A DNA stretch of 64,000 nucleotides, from the NCBI GenBank assembly GCA_030549335.1, contig CM060183.1, positions 21,092,552 through 21,156,551 of the forward strand, read 5' to 3'. This DNA is from Pontederia crassipes. Its lineage: Eukaryota > Streptophyta > Magnoliopsida > Commelinales > Pontederiaceae. Positions 1 through 12,979 of the stretch are shown one piece after another (the stretch's first letter is position 1; each line of letters starts with the position of its first letter). The notes beneath the pieces are model-generated. The model made no database searches. It was not told where the DNA came from and saw nothing but the letters and a program-made list of their open reading frames with translations. The position numbers were made by a program, and so were the translations under genes.

Positions 1-1274
1 GTTGCGTGAAGCCAAGAGTTGTCAACTGGAAGCTTGTTACAGAAGGGGAAGATGGTATGCTCTTTACTGGTCATTGTTAAATTAAATAAGTTTTCATTTT
101 TTTGCTGCTACATTTCTAGAATGAGATTTGTGTTCTTGCATGAATAATGGGTAAAAGGGAGAAGGAATTTATACTGAATGAAGTTGGTCATTTTATGTTT
201 GTTGCATCTGTTGGAATAACTTTCTAACTTCAGCGTTTGGTGGTTGTAGATGAGCAGAAAAAGTTGAATGCAAGTTATATCATCAGTGTTGCAAGAAAGC
301 TCGGTTGTGCTGTCTTTTTATTGCCCGAGGACATCATGGAGGTAAGTGTTTGAGATTTTTTAAAAAAAAGTGTTCGAGATCTACTAAATTAACCTACTCG
401 TAAACCCTAATTAACTTAGTGGCTTAAAAAACAAACTCAAAACAAATATTCATTCATCAAAGTTTTGTTCCAAAGGAATCAATCATACAGGAGTATTTAT
501 AGGGCTCTAAACACCTTCTGTCAAATAACTAGAAATTCCCAAATAAAAGACCATTTAAAATAAGTAAATTTTAATGAGCTCCTAATTAAATTATAAGAAC
601 CATAACCAAAGACTGATAACCAAGGCATAAATATCCATAGTCCTATTATTGTTCTACATCAATAAGTGCAATAGATCTATGACAATGTACATTTTCTTCT
701 CTTGTTTGAGACTTGAAAGCTGCAGTTTGTACATGGTCAAGAAAAGGAAGAATAAAAAACATAAATTTTAGTCATATTTTAAAGTTTCAGAAGCTTAGAC
801 AAAAATTTCTAGATCAATTCCGCACACATGCCAACATAATTTGGCTAATTCATTCTTTTGAATGAAAAACTTTCTTATGACAAAGTGGCTTGCCAAGATA
901 ACTATCATGGAGCTTATATCTTTAAATGAATGTGCGCCGCAAACTAATTTTTTCATTAACCTCTATAGGAACTGAAAGATGCTTCCATTATATTCTATTA
1001 GTAAGGTTGTATAATTGTGTTATGGCAGGTGAACCAAAAGATGATTCTTACGCTCACTGCCAGCATCATGTATTGGAGTTTGCAGCAATCTGGAAGAAAC
1101 CTGGAACAGGAAAATTCGGATACTTCAACTGGGGATGCTATGTCACCAACGACTCCATCCTCAGATGGGGAAGAAGTTAATAGTGTTGTAGACAGCATTT
1201 CAAACTTAACTATGAATGATGCAGCATCAGACACTTCCCAAATAGAAAATAGCAATACTATCAGCGGAGAGTGA
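1..1274 (+). CDS. Fimbrin (actin-bundling protein), last three exons, 5'-partial
   Basis: Fimbrins cross-link actin filaments through tandem calponin-homology (CH) domains in the cytoplasm. Three exons are visible: 1-54 (donor GT at 55), 250-341 (after TTGTAG; donor GTAAGT) and 1029-1274 (after GGCAG), ending in TGA at 1272-1274. Reading frame is kept across both introns (split Asp codon at 54/250; phase 0 at 341/1029). The protein reads [16 protein letters not shown], then [20 protein letters not shown], then [19 protein letters not shown], which is the end of the fourth CH domain of plant fimbrins. It is followed by an acidic Ser/Thr/Asn-rich tail of about 60 residues ([10 protein letters not shown]-like, ending NTISGE), typical of the variable C-terminus of plant fimbrins. 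The first part of the gene lies left of the window. The frame beginning at 926 or 1017 is partly intron and is not a real start. Family assignment is secure; which paralogue is not. Confidence 0.9.
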
Positions 1275-1893
1275 TCCAATTAGAATATAGCAATACTAGC
1301 AAAGGAGAAGACATAGGCAGGGCATTTTGGTACATCTTGTTTTATATTTTGTTACCAATCTGCCTTCATCATTTTTCATTTAGGAAAGTTTATGTCCATA
1401 GAAAATATCCCTTTTATGCTGTCATATAGCTTCTTATTAAGTTTCCAAAACAAGAAGTTCAAGCATGAACTGAGTTTATAGGTCTTGGTTTTCTTAATAT
1501 TCTTTGAACAATGTGGCGGTTGAGCATCATAGTTTGTGCAATTGTGCTTCCATACCTGTAAACTATCCATAAGTTCTTTGTTACTGCTAGAAAATAGAAA
1601 AAAAATGGTTGAATATCTTTTGTTCATCCGCTGTTCGGCTCTGATTAACTATTGATGCATAACCTCCTGTCATGAAATGGGTTTACTTGAGGGCTCCGTG
1701 GTTGCCGATGACAAGCAATCGGAGAAGCTGAGTTCGAATCTGGTATCCAATTATAAAGCCCCTCATGATGGGCACTGGTGCACTGAATCTTGCAATGTTC
1801 TATGAATTTGTAGCTGCTCATCTGTTGATTATTAGTATTATAATGAACATTCTTTCATGCGATGTTATATCTGGACAATCAAATTTCTCCAGG
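1275..1893 (+). other. Fimbrin 3' UTR and downstream flank, with a tRNA-like box B motif
   Basis: AT-rich sequence follows the fimbrin stop codon and probably contains the 3' UTR; I see no clear AATAAA to place the polyadenylation site. At about 1690-1770 a segment contains GAGTTCGAATCTGG, similar to a Pol III box B (GGTTCGANNCC), and starts and ends with GAGGGCT / AGCCCCTC, which could pair. It does not fold as a normal tRNA and is at best a tRNA-derived SINE head. Confidence 0.35.
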
Positions 1894-1907
1894 TGAAGAT
1901 CAAACGC

Positions 1908-2068
1908 CGCCTATGTTTTACAGCCGGTCCCAAATTCGGATAAAGGAGGAGGGTTGTGTTAGGCCCCGACAGTCAGCGTAAAATTCTGTCGAATTTCATG
2001 AACATGAATTAGACGTCGTATGATTCATGTAGCCGATCTCACCTAGTGGGATAAGGCTTTGTTGTTGT
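1908..2068 (+). mobile_element. (TTG)-tailed retroposon (SINE or 5'-truncated RTE LINE) with 14-bp TSD
   Basis: The 161-bp insert ends in GGATAAGGCTTTGTTGTTG, a 3' end shared by plant Au-type SINEs and RTE-clade LINEs whose tails are TTG repeats. It is flanked by an exact 14-bp direct repeat, TGAAGATCAAACGC, at 1894-1907 and 2069-2082, the expected signature of target-primed reverse transcription. A longer relative in the opposite orientation lies at 39632-39817 and shares the stretches GGAGGAGGGTTGTGTTAG and CAGCGTAAAA. There is no coding potential. The class (SINE versus truncated LINE) is inference; the retroposition signature is seen directly. Confidence 0.85.
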
Positions 2069-3133
2069 TGAAGATCAAACGCGTCTGCAATTGTTTCTTT
2101 CAACTCGTGAAATCTGGTGTAATCTCCGAAAGTTATGCAGTCTGTCCCTGGCCGTGCCTTTCCCTTTTGTTCAAGCTGAAGGCAAGGGAAAGTAGACAAC
2201 CAGACATGAATCATTGTCTTGTGTTCTCGTGTTAGTACATTAATGGATGCAATTTTTACTCGATTAAGATCATGGAACGCAGAAATATTCAACACTAATA
2301 TTCAATAATTGCAAGTTGCCCGTATTTCATGTTCCTTTTACCACAAGACAACAAAAGGTTTGGTCCACGTTTGGTGGAGTCCACGACCACCCCCGTCGAT
2401 GCTGTCCGGGTCGCATTCCCAGGTCTCCAACAGTAGCTTCGAATTTCGAACTCCTCAGCTCCGTTCCCTGGCAAGTGAAGAACACTTTCAAATCTTGCTC
2501 CAATTCAAAAGTGCTTGCACGAATCGCGCTGTCTTTATGTTACCAAAAAAAAAAAATGTCATGTTAGGTTTCATTCATGAACTCGCCAAGTTCTTCACAA
2601 GAAAAAGCTAGTGATAAAGTTCATAGCGATTGTTTATGGGTTCTCCTTTGCACTGAAACAAAATTATGTTGACGATTGTGATTAGAGGCACGTTCAATTT
2701 TGATCTCTGGGGTCTTCGTCCATCATATTCGATATTGCCTTCGTTAAATGCCATCGTCTGCCTGTGTGTAAATTAATTCCGATGGCACATATAGATCGCG
2801 TCAATCTAGCGAACTAAAACACCGAAAAGAATTGAGAAGTTGCAGCCAGCGAGAGACCGTGATATTGGCCCATGGATTCTCGACACCTGACAATCAGCTA
2901 GCAGCTCGTTCATCTCTTTACCCTAAATTAAAACATCTTGAGTTCTTGACCAACCAGCTCATGGTAGGGTGATAATGAGACTATGATATGTGATCATGAC
3001 CAGTCATAAGTTTAAATATCCATCTGTAGCTACGTTTATTATTATACCACATCATGACCCCTTCTCCACTTAACCTAAGTCAGGTAGGAAAATGCAGATG
3101 GCCATTAATCTAATGTTTGGGGTGATCCAATCC

Positions 3134-3144
3134 TTATATAAGTA
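3134..3144 (+). promoter_or_regulatory. TATA-like box (CTTATATAAG) upstream of a GC-richer patch
   Basis: A good match to a plant TATA element sits 20-30 bp before a C-rich segment (CACCTGGCTCTCCAGACC) and about 350 bp upstream of the (TC)n tract. If it is a promoter, the transcript would be non-coding, because no convincing frame follows. Single-motif evidence only. Confidence 0.2.
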
Positions 3145-3486
3145 GAGTTTTTGCATGGCTGATCACCTGGCTCTCCAGACCTGCGTGTCCTCTACTACAT
3201 ATGGAGTTAGTTTACGCAGAGCTTGTTGCCCATATATTATAACTATATGAGGAAAGGGGGCCTCATGAGGATAAAGAAATATGCCAATACAGATCATATA
3301 ATATCACACGCTTCGTTGTTGGCTTATGAATCTGGTGGATGCAAAATGATTCTTTGATCCCTCAATGTTATAAAGAATTGAAGAGGGAAGAAGGGGAAAG
3401 AACCAAGAAGAACCAGATGCATGCATGCATGAAACATGAAAGGAACAGACTCGAAAGAGTCATAAAGCATGAAGCCAATAAGCCAA

Positions 3487-3490
<4 letters not shown>

Positions 3491-3534
<44 letters not shown>
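3491..3534. repeat. (TC)n microsatellite
   Basis: Twenty-two uninterrupted TC units. They generate the Leu-Ser repeat frames on the plus strand and the Arg-Glu frame on the minus strand seen here, which should not be read as proteins. Confidence 0.98.
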
Positions 3535-3537
<3 letters not shown>

Positions 3538-6500
3538 GCCTTAATTTCTTGGGAACGCCTCTCTCTTTCTCCCAGTTCAACCCGCTTTAGTTCTTCGATG
3601 CCCACCATATTTTTCTCCAATGTACATTTATGCATGTACATAGCATCATCCTCTTGGCCATCTACCGTTCCTACTTCCATTACCGTCTCCTGCCCTCTTA
3701 GTGCCCCTGGTAGCAGCATGAGGCTGGAAAGTGATGCTCATGCTACTCTTACTATTAATACTAGTACTGCTATGTTACTCTTTCCTGCGACAGTGCTACT
3801 ACATGAGCCGCGATTCTTGCCCGCGGCCTTCAACTGGCCGTTGTAGTACGTAGTCCCCTACATTCTGTTGAAGAATTCTTCAGCAAACGGCGTACATGGG
3901 AAAGCCAGGCATTGTTCCCTACTTTTCACTAGCGGTGTGTTCTTCGTTTGTTTCTTCTTCTTCTTCTTCTTAATTTATGTCTTTGTAATGAGTAGGATAA
4001 GGACATGTTAATCAATTAGAGTACACACAGCACTGGTCTACGAAGCCTGCATGCCTTTTAAAAGATAATCAAATTTGAAAGCTACACGCGGATATATTGA
4101 GATAATTGTAACAGGATTTGACAGGGTTTAATTCCTTAATTTGCACCTCCTTTTTATATTATTACTTGTGGTTCCTTTTTAATAAGCTGTGTAATAGTGA
4201 TTGTAATTGGTGGTGCAAGTTTGGTTTCCGTAATTTTTCTATCGCCCAATGTTATGTGCCGTATATATGATGAGTATGCGTTTCTTTTACAAGGAACACA
4301 AGAAGTTCTCAATGATTCGATGTTGTCCTTAGAGTTGTGTACCCTAATAATGAATTTCTTGAGAGAGAAAAAATGCATCTTTAGTTTCCACTATTCCCGG
4401 CCATCTGTGTCTTATCTATATTTTTTTGCAGATCGAGAGTTTTATTACCGGATAATAAAGTTCTACCCGGGAGTTGTCATCTTGCACTACCACTTTGTGC
4501 TTTGGATTTGTCTTATTTCTTTTTCCAAAGCATTACTATATAGTAAGATATATTAAGGAATGTGTGGCTCAATCTTGCACTAAATTGTTCACGACATATA
4601 GTGTAATTTATGCATAATTTCAATAATATATTTATGTGGACGTATTGCACTTTTTTTTTTCTTTCATAGAAAAAGAGTGCTAGAGATAAAAGCCAAAGTC
4701 TGATTTTATACAACTTCAAGGGCCCAACTGTTCCGAGCAACCTCGGGAGTTTGCAACGATCGCCGCCACCAACTCCTCGGTCTTGCCTTCATTAAGTTAT
4801 TAAACGCTGTACTTACGACTAAACTAATCAGAACTTAATTAACTTATCATCTATGTTGTTTATTCTGACTACGGCCTCTAGCTGTCTGTTGGTTTTGACT
4901 TGAATTAGCTTTAGCTGGCCACTGGAGGACAGATATAGAATAACATCTCTCTCTCTCTCTCTGTGGAATTGATTGTTATATGGAGTTAAGATATCGTATA
5001 TGTTTCAAAACTATGCGGCTTGCACTGCGCTCAAGATTCATGATGCTCGGAAAGATCACTTGTTGACCTTGTAGCCTTCGCTCTCGATAAAGTGCAAATG
5101 TGTTCAACTTAAAGACCTATTAAGTTAAGACCAAGAACCGTAGTATTAAAGATTTCGAGCTCAAATATCACCAATTAATTTTCATATTCTTTTACTTTTT
5201 TGGGTTCATTGCATTAGAATTATACTCTATGTAATCAGAAAAGCAAGCATTATGTGACATGTCTCCAAGAAAATTAATTGCAATATATAGCACCCTCACT
5301 TCAATTGGCGAAAGAGATGGAGGGCAGTGTTTACTAATCTCAACATCATGTCGTTCAACGATCATTGAATCCAGGCCATCTAATTTGCATCGTGATTAGG
5401 AAGAATCTGATTATATGACTCACACAAATATAGGTTAAAACGCATTGTAATTAAGGTTGATTTTTCTATATATTATCTCTCAACACCTCCTTAATTCTTA
5501 TTGATTATCCGTTTAATAAAAGAAACTAAAGAATTCGAGAGTCCTGACTCTTTGTCTAAAGTCTCTTTGAATTGTGGAAACGAGCTTAATGTCAATCTAC
5601 AAACTTTTTCAAGTGCTTACTGCTTAGAGACGGGATTCATTTTTCCATTTCTTGAATCATTAAAGGAGGAACAAGAGAGATTTGAGCTCGGTAATATATT
5701 AAATAAGATGGAGTTGTTAAAAAAAATCTCGAGATATTAACAATAACATAGATTTACTTTGTATTTCAATATCCATATGTTGATATTTTTGTTTAATTTT
5801 GATCGACATTAATTGTTCGATTATTTACAAAATTTTATGTTGTACAATTATATGAATCCATAACTAATCAATATTATTGTTTATATTCATATTTATGTTC
5901 ACATGCATTTGATTCATATAATTTATAAGTCCGTAATGTAAAAGAAGCATACTACTTATAACGTATTCCTTGGACGAAAACGAATTTAACACCTTTGCAA
6001 AACAATTTTGTAAGTCTTAAATAATTAAGTTTCGTGAATGCCTGACCAATTCTTTTCATATTGCTAGTTAAAATATTTGTAAAGATTGTTAAACGAGAAA
6101 AGTGGATATTTTAAAGAAAAGAGAGCATTCATGTTTCAATCTTTTATTATCGTGTTTAGGCATAAACAGAAAGAAAAGATACTGTAATACTACTTCTCTG
6201 TGCTTCTAGATCACAACTTAATTTTTCAATTAAATTCCTTTTACCTCTTAACTAAAGAATCTTGGATAATTTTGAGAGACAGGTGGATTGTATGTGATGG
6301 CTTATAGTTAATTAGGGATGACCCTCGAGTTATGCTGGCCTTGGTGACCACATTCACGTGGTGTTGGGTGCTGTAATTATAAAAGTAATCTGGATTAATT
6401 AAGCACCTAATTAATTAGATAAACTATGAAGTGAATGCACATTATTTTACATCAACCAATTAACCATCAGGACGTGACATATCAATCAAACTTCTCTTGA

Positions 6501-9489
6501 CCATGAGCAAGATAAACTTTATCTATAACGCCTCAATTAGAAACTTATTCTAGCCCTTAGAACCAACTACGTACGTAAGAGTTGTTAGAATGTTAGATGG
6601 AATACGGTTCTTGAATAATACTTTATTTCGAGGATTATGTTATCCTGATTTTTTTTTTTACATTTTTTACTTATCGGTCTTAGCCATATATATAGTTTGC
6701 CATAATCAAATCTTGATGCAAGTTAATTATATTTCCATTTTTCGTTTCGTACCTTGAACAATCCATCCTCTTTTCGTGTTGGAACTTGGGTTAATTATAA
6801 TATATTGTAGTACCAACAAGGGTCAGAAAATGATTTTATATAACAGCAGTGACTAACAATTTATTAGTAGCAAGACACTAGCTAGGATCGATCTTCATAA
6901 AAAAGGATTAGGGGGAGGGCTAATCATGATATATTGTAAATTAATCGAAGTAAATTAAATTTGAAGACAATAATATATTGTATTAGTTATGTTTGCTAAT
7001 CATATCGTTAATTTGAATTTAAAGATGGTAGCCAACAATGTGCTTTTCGTTAACTTAAAATAGATACTTACTAAACAGGATCATGCGTTATCTTGATATA
7101 TATTATATATGAACACTAATACTTATAATTGTATCAATGAAAGAAAAAGTGACGCATCAACACACGTAGAGGTCCAACACACAAAAAGCTTAAACGATCC
7201 ACTATTGAAAATAAATAAGGTTTCAAATTTTGACGTGTAGAATTTAGAAGTATGATAAATTATTTGTGGAAAAAGGTTTATGTAACAAAGAGCAATGGAT
7301 TTTCTTTTCGATACTTGTAAGAATTAGTTTATTTACAAAAATGAAAAAAATGGATATATATCAATTTGTTATAATATTTATTTAATACTTTGTTAGTTGA
7401 ACTAGTACTTGTTGTTTATATATAGGGCCGGCCCAAGGCCCAAACTAACAAAGCCCCCAATTATTTGAGGCCCGTAGTAATTAGTATGTTATTTATTTAT
7501 ATTAATCATATTGAGCATATAATTACAAATATGTAAAGTTATAATAATAATTATAACAATAAACAAATTTGGTACTTTTTTTGAAGCCTCATATTTACTC
7601 CTAATTGATTTCTTAATTAATGATGATCTTAATTGACTCACTCTCTATAAGTTCATTTAGTCAAATTTTTTTTATTGCTCCTTAAAATTCATGCATTAAT
7701 TATTTGATATCTTCTCTTCATTTCATAAATATCCCAATCTTCCTTATTTTTTCACTAAAACATTAATTGTCAAAATTTGATAATGGTCCTATTTTTTTCT
7801 CTTTAAAAGTATGCTAATTTATTTTCATTTTCATTCCAACTTCTTGTTAAAATAATTCCAACTTCTTGTTTTATAAATTCTAGTCGATATCAAGAATGAA
7901 GCTCTTGAATAATATTAATATATTTTTCAAACTTTCCTAATTCATTTGAGCACATCTAAGTTATATTATTTTAACTGTATTATGTGTTTATTTTGTATTT
8001 AGAATTAATAAATATACATATCACATATTTTGGTAAATATATATTGCCATGTCTTATATTTGAATCTAGAAAATATGAATCTGGTTATTCATTTTTTTTA
8101 AAAAAAAATAGAAGAATTGATTCTTGATACAATTTCAAAAGGGAACTCCTGAAAAATTCTTTGTTAGCAATAAAATATTAATTTAAAAAATATGAATGAG
8201 TATTTTTTGAATGAACAAGAAGAAATTATTAATATTATTGAGTTAAACGATAGGCCAACAAAATGATAAAATAATTGAAGAATAATATGTAGATCCTAAA
8301 AATGATAAAAATGAATTGAATATTTTTCTTATAAAAATATTTATGATCATAGTCAATGGATTAACATAGATACAACTATGAGAGATTTATTAGTCGAAAA
8401 AGGACCAATACAAATTATTGAGATAGAGTTTCCGAAAGGTTTATTTTCAGGACATTTTTCTACTTCACATTATATTAAAAAAATATCGAATAGAGATAAC
8501 ATGGTTGGATATTTATTTCAAATATTTCGATAGAGTTTTTACTTTTGTTGCAAATTATTTCATCAATACCTAGTAATAGTGAATTAGTAGTAATGCTTGG
8601 AGAAATCTTAGTCTAAGCTAAAAAATCATGAAACAAGTAATGAACATATTAATAACATGTGCTCATGGATTAATTTAGAAACAAAATTAGTGAAAAAGAA
8701 AATAAAAGATAATTAACAGTAGTCAAGAACAAATTAATAGAGGAGTACATTGGAAAAATGTAATATCAATAATTATTGTTGCGATAAAACTTTATGTAAG
8801 AATACTTAAGTCTAACTGAGATTATTCCAGAGTTTGAACCAATTATGTAAGAACATGCTCAGCACATTAAATATGATGGAATCCATTATTAAATTTGTTA
8901 CAAGTTGGAATTAGAAATAAAGTTATTAAAAATATAAATGCAAAATACTTTTTAGTCGTACTTTATTACACTCTGGATGTGAGTCATCAAGAATAACGAC
9001 TTTTGTATTAAGAATTGTAGATTTTCTTTAACTCCTACTGAACTTATAGAAATTATTTTAGAATTTTTGCATGTAGATGATACAAGTGGAAAAGGTCTCT
9101 TTGAAGTTATTATAGATGAAATTGATAACTTAAGAGGGCAAGAATATGATAATGGTTCAAAGATGAAGGGAAAGAAAATCAAGGTGTGCAAAAATGATTT
9201 TTAGATATAAATCATGGAGAATTTTATACACCATGTGGATGTTATAATATAAATTTAGTATATTCGATATGGCCAATTTTTGCAATATAGTTATAACATT
9301 CTTCGGAACCATATTTATTTGTTATTTTCTTCTTCTACTAATGATAAAAAAAATTCTAAAAGATTTTATACCTAATTTAATCTTTAAATCATTGTCACAA
9401 ACACGTTGAAACAGTCGCATTGAAAGTGTTAAAGCAATAAGATTTCAAATTCCTTAAATAAGACATGTGTTAAAAAATTAATTTAATAT

Positions 9490-10278
9490 GGCTCCTACCT
9501 ATTCAAATAAGTAGGAGCCTCCTATCTATCATCGGATTTTTCTAATTAGATCGGATAACTGAGATAGTGATGCACGGTTCAATGGAATTTAAAAGAAAAA
9601 ATCAAATGGTTCAATGCTATGGATTGGATGGTTGAAAAGAGTTTGGTTCAACAATACATCTCAATTGGACCTGCATCGGAGTTCGACTCCTTGTCATATT
9701 GCAAGCACACGATCTCACAACTCGCTGGCTCTCTCTTAACTCCTCAGGTTCTCTGCATGTAGTGTTCCTCTTTCTATGCCCTAGCTAGTAAAAAATACAA
9801 TGCTCAGGAGTTGCCACTTGAGCTACAACATTCGCCCTTGCAAATGTGACTCCTGGAGTCATCGATGGACCTACAACATTTGGCTTTGCAAATGGAATGC
9901 CTAGAGTCGTCGCTAGACCTACAGTATTTGGCCTTGCAAACGCAATGCCTAGAGTCACCGCTTGCAGCTAGCAACACGGGATCAGGTAGGATGAGCATGA
10001 GATCAGGCAAGGCGAGTGCAATTTCGGCATGTTCATTTGGGACAGAGAACTTGGATGTCGACAGTTATCTCCTATCTGATCGAAGAAATTGGTTTCTAGG
10101 GCACAAAATTGGGAGGAATTTTTTTTTACAAGAACTATGAACTATCCAAGTTTTTTTCTTCTAAATTTCATTGAACCACGGTTAATCGATCGTTCAATTT
10201 TTTTTATATTCATTGAACCGTGCCTTATTGTTTCGGTCATCATATCTGATTGGAGGACTACGATGATAGGTAGAAGCC
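9490..10278. mobile_element. Small non-autonomous inverted-repeat element inside the hAT remnant
   Basis: The left end GGCTCCTACCTAT and the inverted right end (GGCTTCTACCTAT on the minus strand) match, followed on both sides by CATCGG/CATCG and, about 70 bp in, by GGCACGGTTCAATG-like sequence, so the terminal repeats are about 80-90 bp and imperfect. The left terminus also contains its own hairpin (GGCTCCTAC...GTAGGAGCC). It separates two collinear pieces of hAT transposase, confirming it as an insertion. A target duplication was not resolved, so the superfamily is unassigned. Confidence 0.65.
9806..9962. repeat. Three diverged ~48-bp tandem repeats
   Basis: Each unit carries a variant of ACCTACAACATTTGGC, then CTTGCAAATG, then CCTAGAGTCRTCG; units start near 9806, 9862 and 9910. 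They account for the repetitive 68- and 91-residue frames here, which are not considered genes. Confidence 0.7.
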
Positions 10279-10841
10279 CCATTAAAACTTAATAAAATTA
10301 GTAGAATTTAGCGAAGAACCAAAAGGTAAAAGTGAAACAAACTGTTTAACAACATATGAACTTAAAAATTTTGAATTTTACTCGTCATGAATTTTGGTAT
10401 GATATATTATTTGTAGTTAATTCAATTAACAAAATTTTATAATCGAAGGAAATGCATATTGATATTGCTATTGATCAAATAAATGACCATATTATACTTT
10501 TTTTTAAAAAATATAGAGAAGAAGGATTTATAAATGCATGTAATGATTTCATCTAAGAAAATTGCACTCGAAATGAACATTTAACTTGAATTTCGTGAAA
10601 AATGTATTGTACGTAGAAAAAAAAACAATTTCATGAAAACAATTGTAATGATATAAATAAATCATTTAATTATTTTTTTATACATAATAGATTAAGCCAT
10701 TTTTCACTTGAAAGTAAATTTGAGTAATCCACATTGTATGAAAAATATTTAAAATTTCATTTGGTGTTAAAAAAATTAAGATATTTAGACAATGATACTT
10801 TAAAAGAATATTGTCTATTTTTTTGAATGTTATTTAAAATA

Positions 10842-11921
10842 GGGTTATTTCCTCAAACTACCCCTAAATTATTACGATTTTCCAGATCTAATTCTAAACT
10901 ACGAAGTTCATTTTTGGGTCCATAAATTATCACGATTTTTCCATTTGATCCTTCCATCAAATTCCGTCAACTTCTCGATTATCTTTGATTTTTTTCACAT
11001 TTATGAAAAGTCCATTATACCCCTACATTAAGTATTAATCTATTTTTCTTAAAATAATATATAATAATAGATATACAAAATAAAAAGGCAAGGAGGATGA
11101 CGCCCCTTGCGATCACCACGCGATGGCTCGCGGGGGCGTTTCCTTGCTACGTGTCGCTGGAGTGAGGGGGGGGGGGGTCGCCGCCCCCTCTACGACGACG
11201 AGGTTGCAGAGGGGGGCGGCGACCCCCCTTTCCCTGCCCCCGCCGGCGCAGGGAAAGATGGGGGGGGGGGGGGGGGGTCGCTGCCCCTAGGCGTCTCGAC
11301 GACCAAGGAGGGCGTACGTGTCGGTGCGGGCTTATGCAGAGTCGGGTCATCTTCGATCACCATAACTTTCATAGTCGCCGTTGCCGCGAACCCTCCACAT
11401 CCGCTTCCTGCGCCCCTGTGGGCATTCGACTTCTATCTCTTCTTTAGTGGAGGCGGAGGCGGAGAAGGGGAGGAAAAGCATTCGAACGCCCCACCTTTCG
11501 CTCTTTCCCTGTGCTGGCGTGCGCAAGGAAAGAGGGGGGAGGCCCCCCCCCCCCTTTTGCATCCTTGCTCTTTCCCTATGCACGTCGGCGCAGGAAAAGA
11601 AGGGGGGGTCGCAGCCCCCCTCTGTGTCCTCGTCGTCGCAGAGGGGGGCGGCGACCCCCTCTCGCTCCGGCTTTTTTTTCTTTTTTATTAAATAATTATA
11701 TCTATTATTATATATTATTTTATGAAAATAGACTAACACTTAAGGCAGGGGTATAATAGAATTTTCATAAATATAAAAAATTAAAGATAATAAAAAATCA
11801 ACAGAATTGGACGGAGGGATCAAATTGAAAAAATATTCATAGTTTAGGGACCCAAAAAATGAAGTTTGTAGTTTATGGTTAGATTTAAAAAATCGTGATA
11901 GTTTAGGGATGAAAATAACCC
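10842..11921. mobile_element. MULE-1: non-autonomous Mutator-like element, 1080 bp, 9-bp TSD
   Basis: The ends are GGGTTATTTCCTC and its inverse ...AAAATAACCC, continuing as long terminal inverted repeats of roughly 240 bp (both contain the segment around AAAGTCCATTATACCCCT or its complement). An exact 9-bp duplication, TTTAAAATA, flanks it at 10833-10841 and 11922-11930, the hallmark of Mutator-like elements. The interior (about 11095-11670) is very GC-rich low-complexity DNA made of variants of GGGGGGCGGCGACC, with no credible gene. It lies within the decayed hAT transposase. Confidence 0.92.
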
Positions 11922-12979
11922 TTTAAAATATAATGATAACTCTGACATTGTATATCTATTTTCGTAATTGAAATTTTAATAATAAAATATTCAAGTAAAT
12001 GATAATACCCCTATCAAGATACTCAAACATATAAAAAGATTTGACTCTTTTTCAAATGTATATATTGCGTATTTCAGTAACTATTGCTTCTTAAAGAAAA
12101 TTTTCAAAATTAAAATTAATAAAATCTTGGGTTATTTCCTGTAACCACCCTTAAACTATCATGAATTACCACATCTAACCCCAAACTACGAACTTCATTT
12201 TTTGAGTATCTAAACTACCACAATTTTTCTAGTTTGGTCCTTCCGTCCAATTCCGTCGACTTTTCCGTTATTTTTTATTTTTCACATTTGTGAAAAGTCC
12301 ATTATACCCCTCTTTGAATTGAATTCTATTTTTACATAAAATAATATATAATAATAAATAAAAAAATAAAAAGAAAAACCACGTGGAGGGGGGCCGCGAC
12401 CCCCCCTTCCTCTTTCCTTGCTCCGGGTGACTCCCCTTTCCTCTTTCCTTGCGCCGGGAAAGAGGGGGGGTTGCCGCCCCTCTTTCTCTTTCCCGGCGCC
12501 GGGAAAGAGAAGGCCTCCCCTTTCTCTTTCCCGGTGTCGACGACGATGACGGGAAAGAGAGGGGGGGGGGGGTCGCCACCCCCTGCGTGCGTCGTCGACA
12601 ACGATGCAGGGGGGCGGCGAGACCTCCCCCTCCCCCCTCTTTCCCTGCGTCGGGAAAGAGAAGGGGGGGGGGGGCGACCCCTCCCCCGCGCCCCTCTTTC
12701 TCGACGTCGGGAAAGAGAAAGGGGGGTCTACAACAAAATAGTCATTTAAGGACACATAATTAAAGACACAAATTGAAGCGTCTTTATTTTACACAAAGTG
12801 TTCATTTATAAGGACATTTTATATAGCGTTGGTATTATTATAAAATAAAAAGGATACAAATATATTTAGCGTCCTGATTTTAAAATTTTAAGACACATTA
12901 ATTTTGTGTCCCTATTTTAATTTAGAATATAAATATATTTTTATTTTAAATCTCATAATTTGGATAACCTAGTGACACA

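Larger units (their letters stand above)
2083..7423. other. Intergenic, AT-rich; no supported gene
   Basis: No open frame with a recognisable protein or plausible exon structure was found. The stretch holds a 44-bp (TC)n tract, a TATA-like box near 3135 and a somewhat GC-richer patch at 3580-3900. From 4000 to 7420 it is plain AT-rich DNA with stops in all frames. The 79-codon frame at 5501-5740 has neither a recognisable family nor biased composition and is treated as chance. Confidence 0.6.

Noticed and set aside
3469-3846. 125-codon frame with Leu-Ser repeats
   Set aside because: Begins in the (TC)n microsatellite and continues without any recognisable domain or signal.
3885-3912. Possible miR160-like complementary site (GGCGTACATGGG / AAGCCAGGCA)
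   Set aside because: Resembles the ARF target site of miR160 only with bulges, and no ARF reading frame surrounds it; most likely coincidence.
5501-5740. 79-codon frame
   Set aside because: No family resemblance, AT-driven composition, no exon or promoter support.
11107-11756. Overlapping frames of 60-194 codons on both strands in the MULE-1 core
   Set aside because: Gly/Arg/Pro-rich translations of GC-rich repeat DNA within a transposon bounded by a 9-bp duplication; no motif, no exon signals.
12268-12763. Frames of 89-157 codons in the MULE-2 core
   Set aside because: Same low-complexity origin as MULE-1; the frames run into the terminal repeat and CACTA border.
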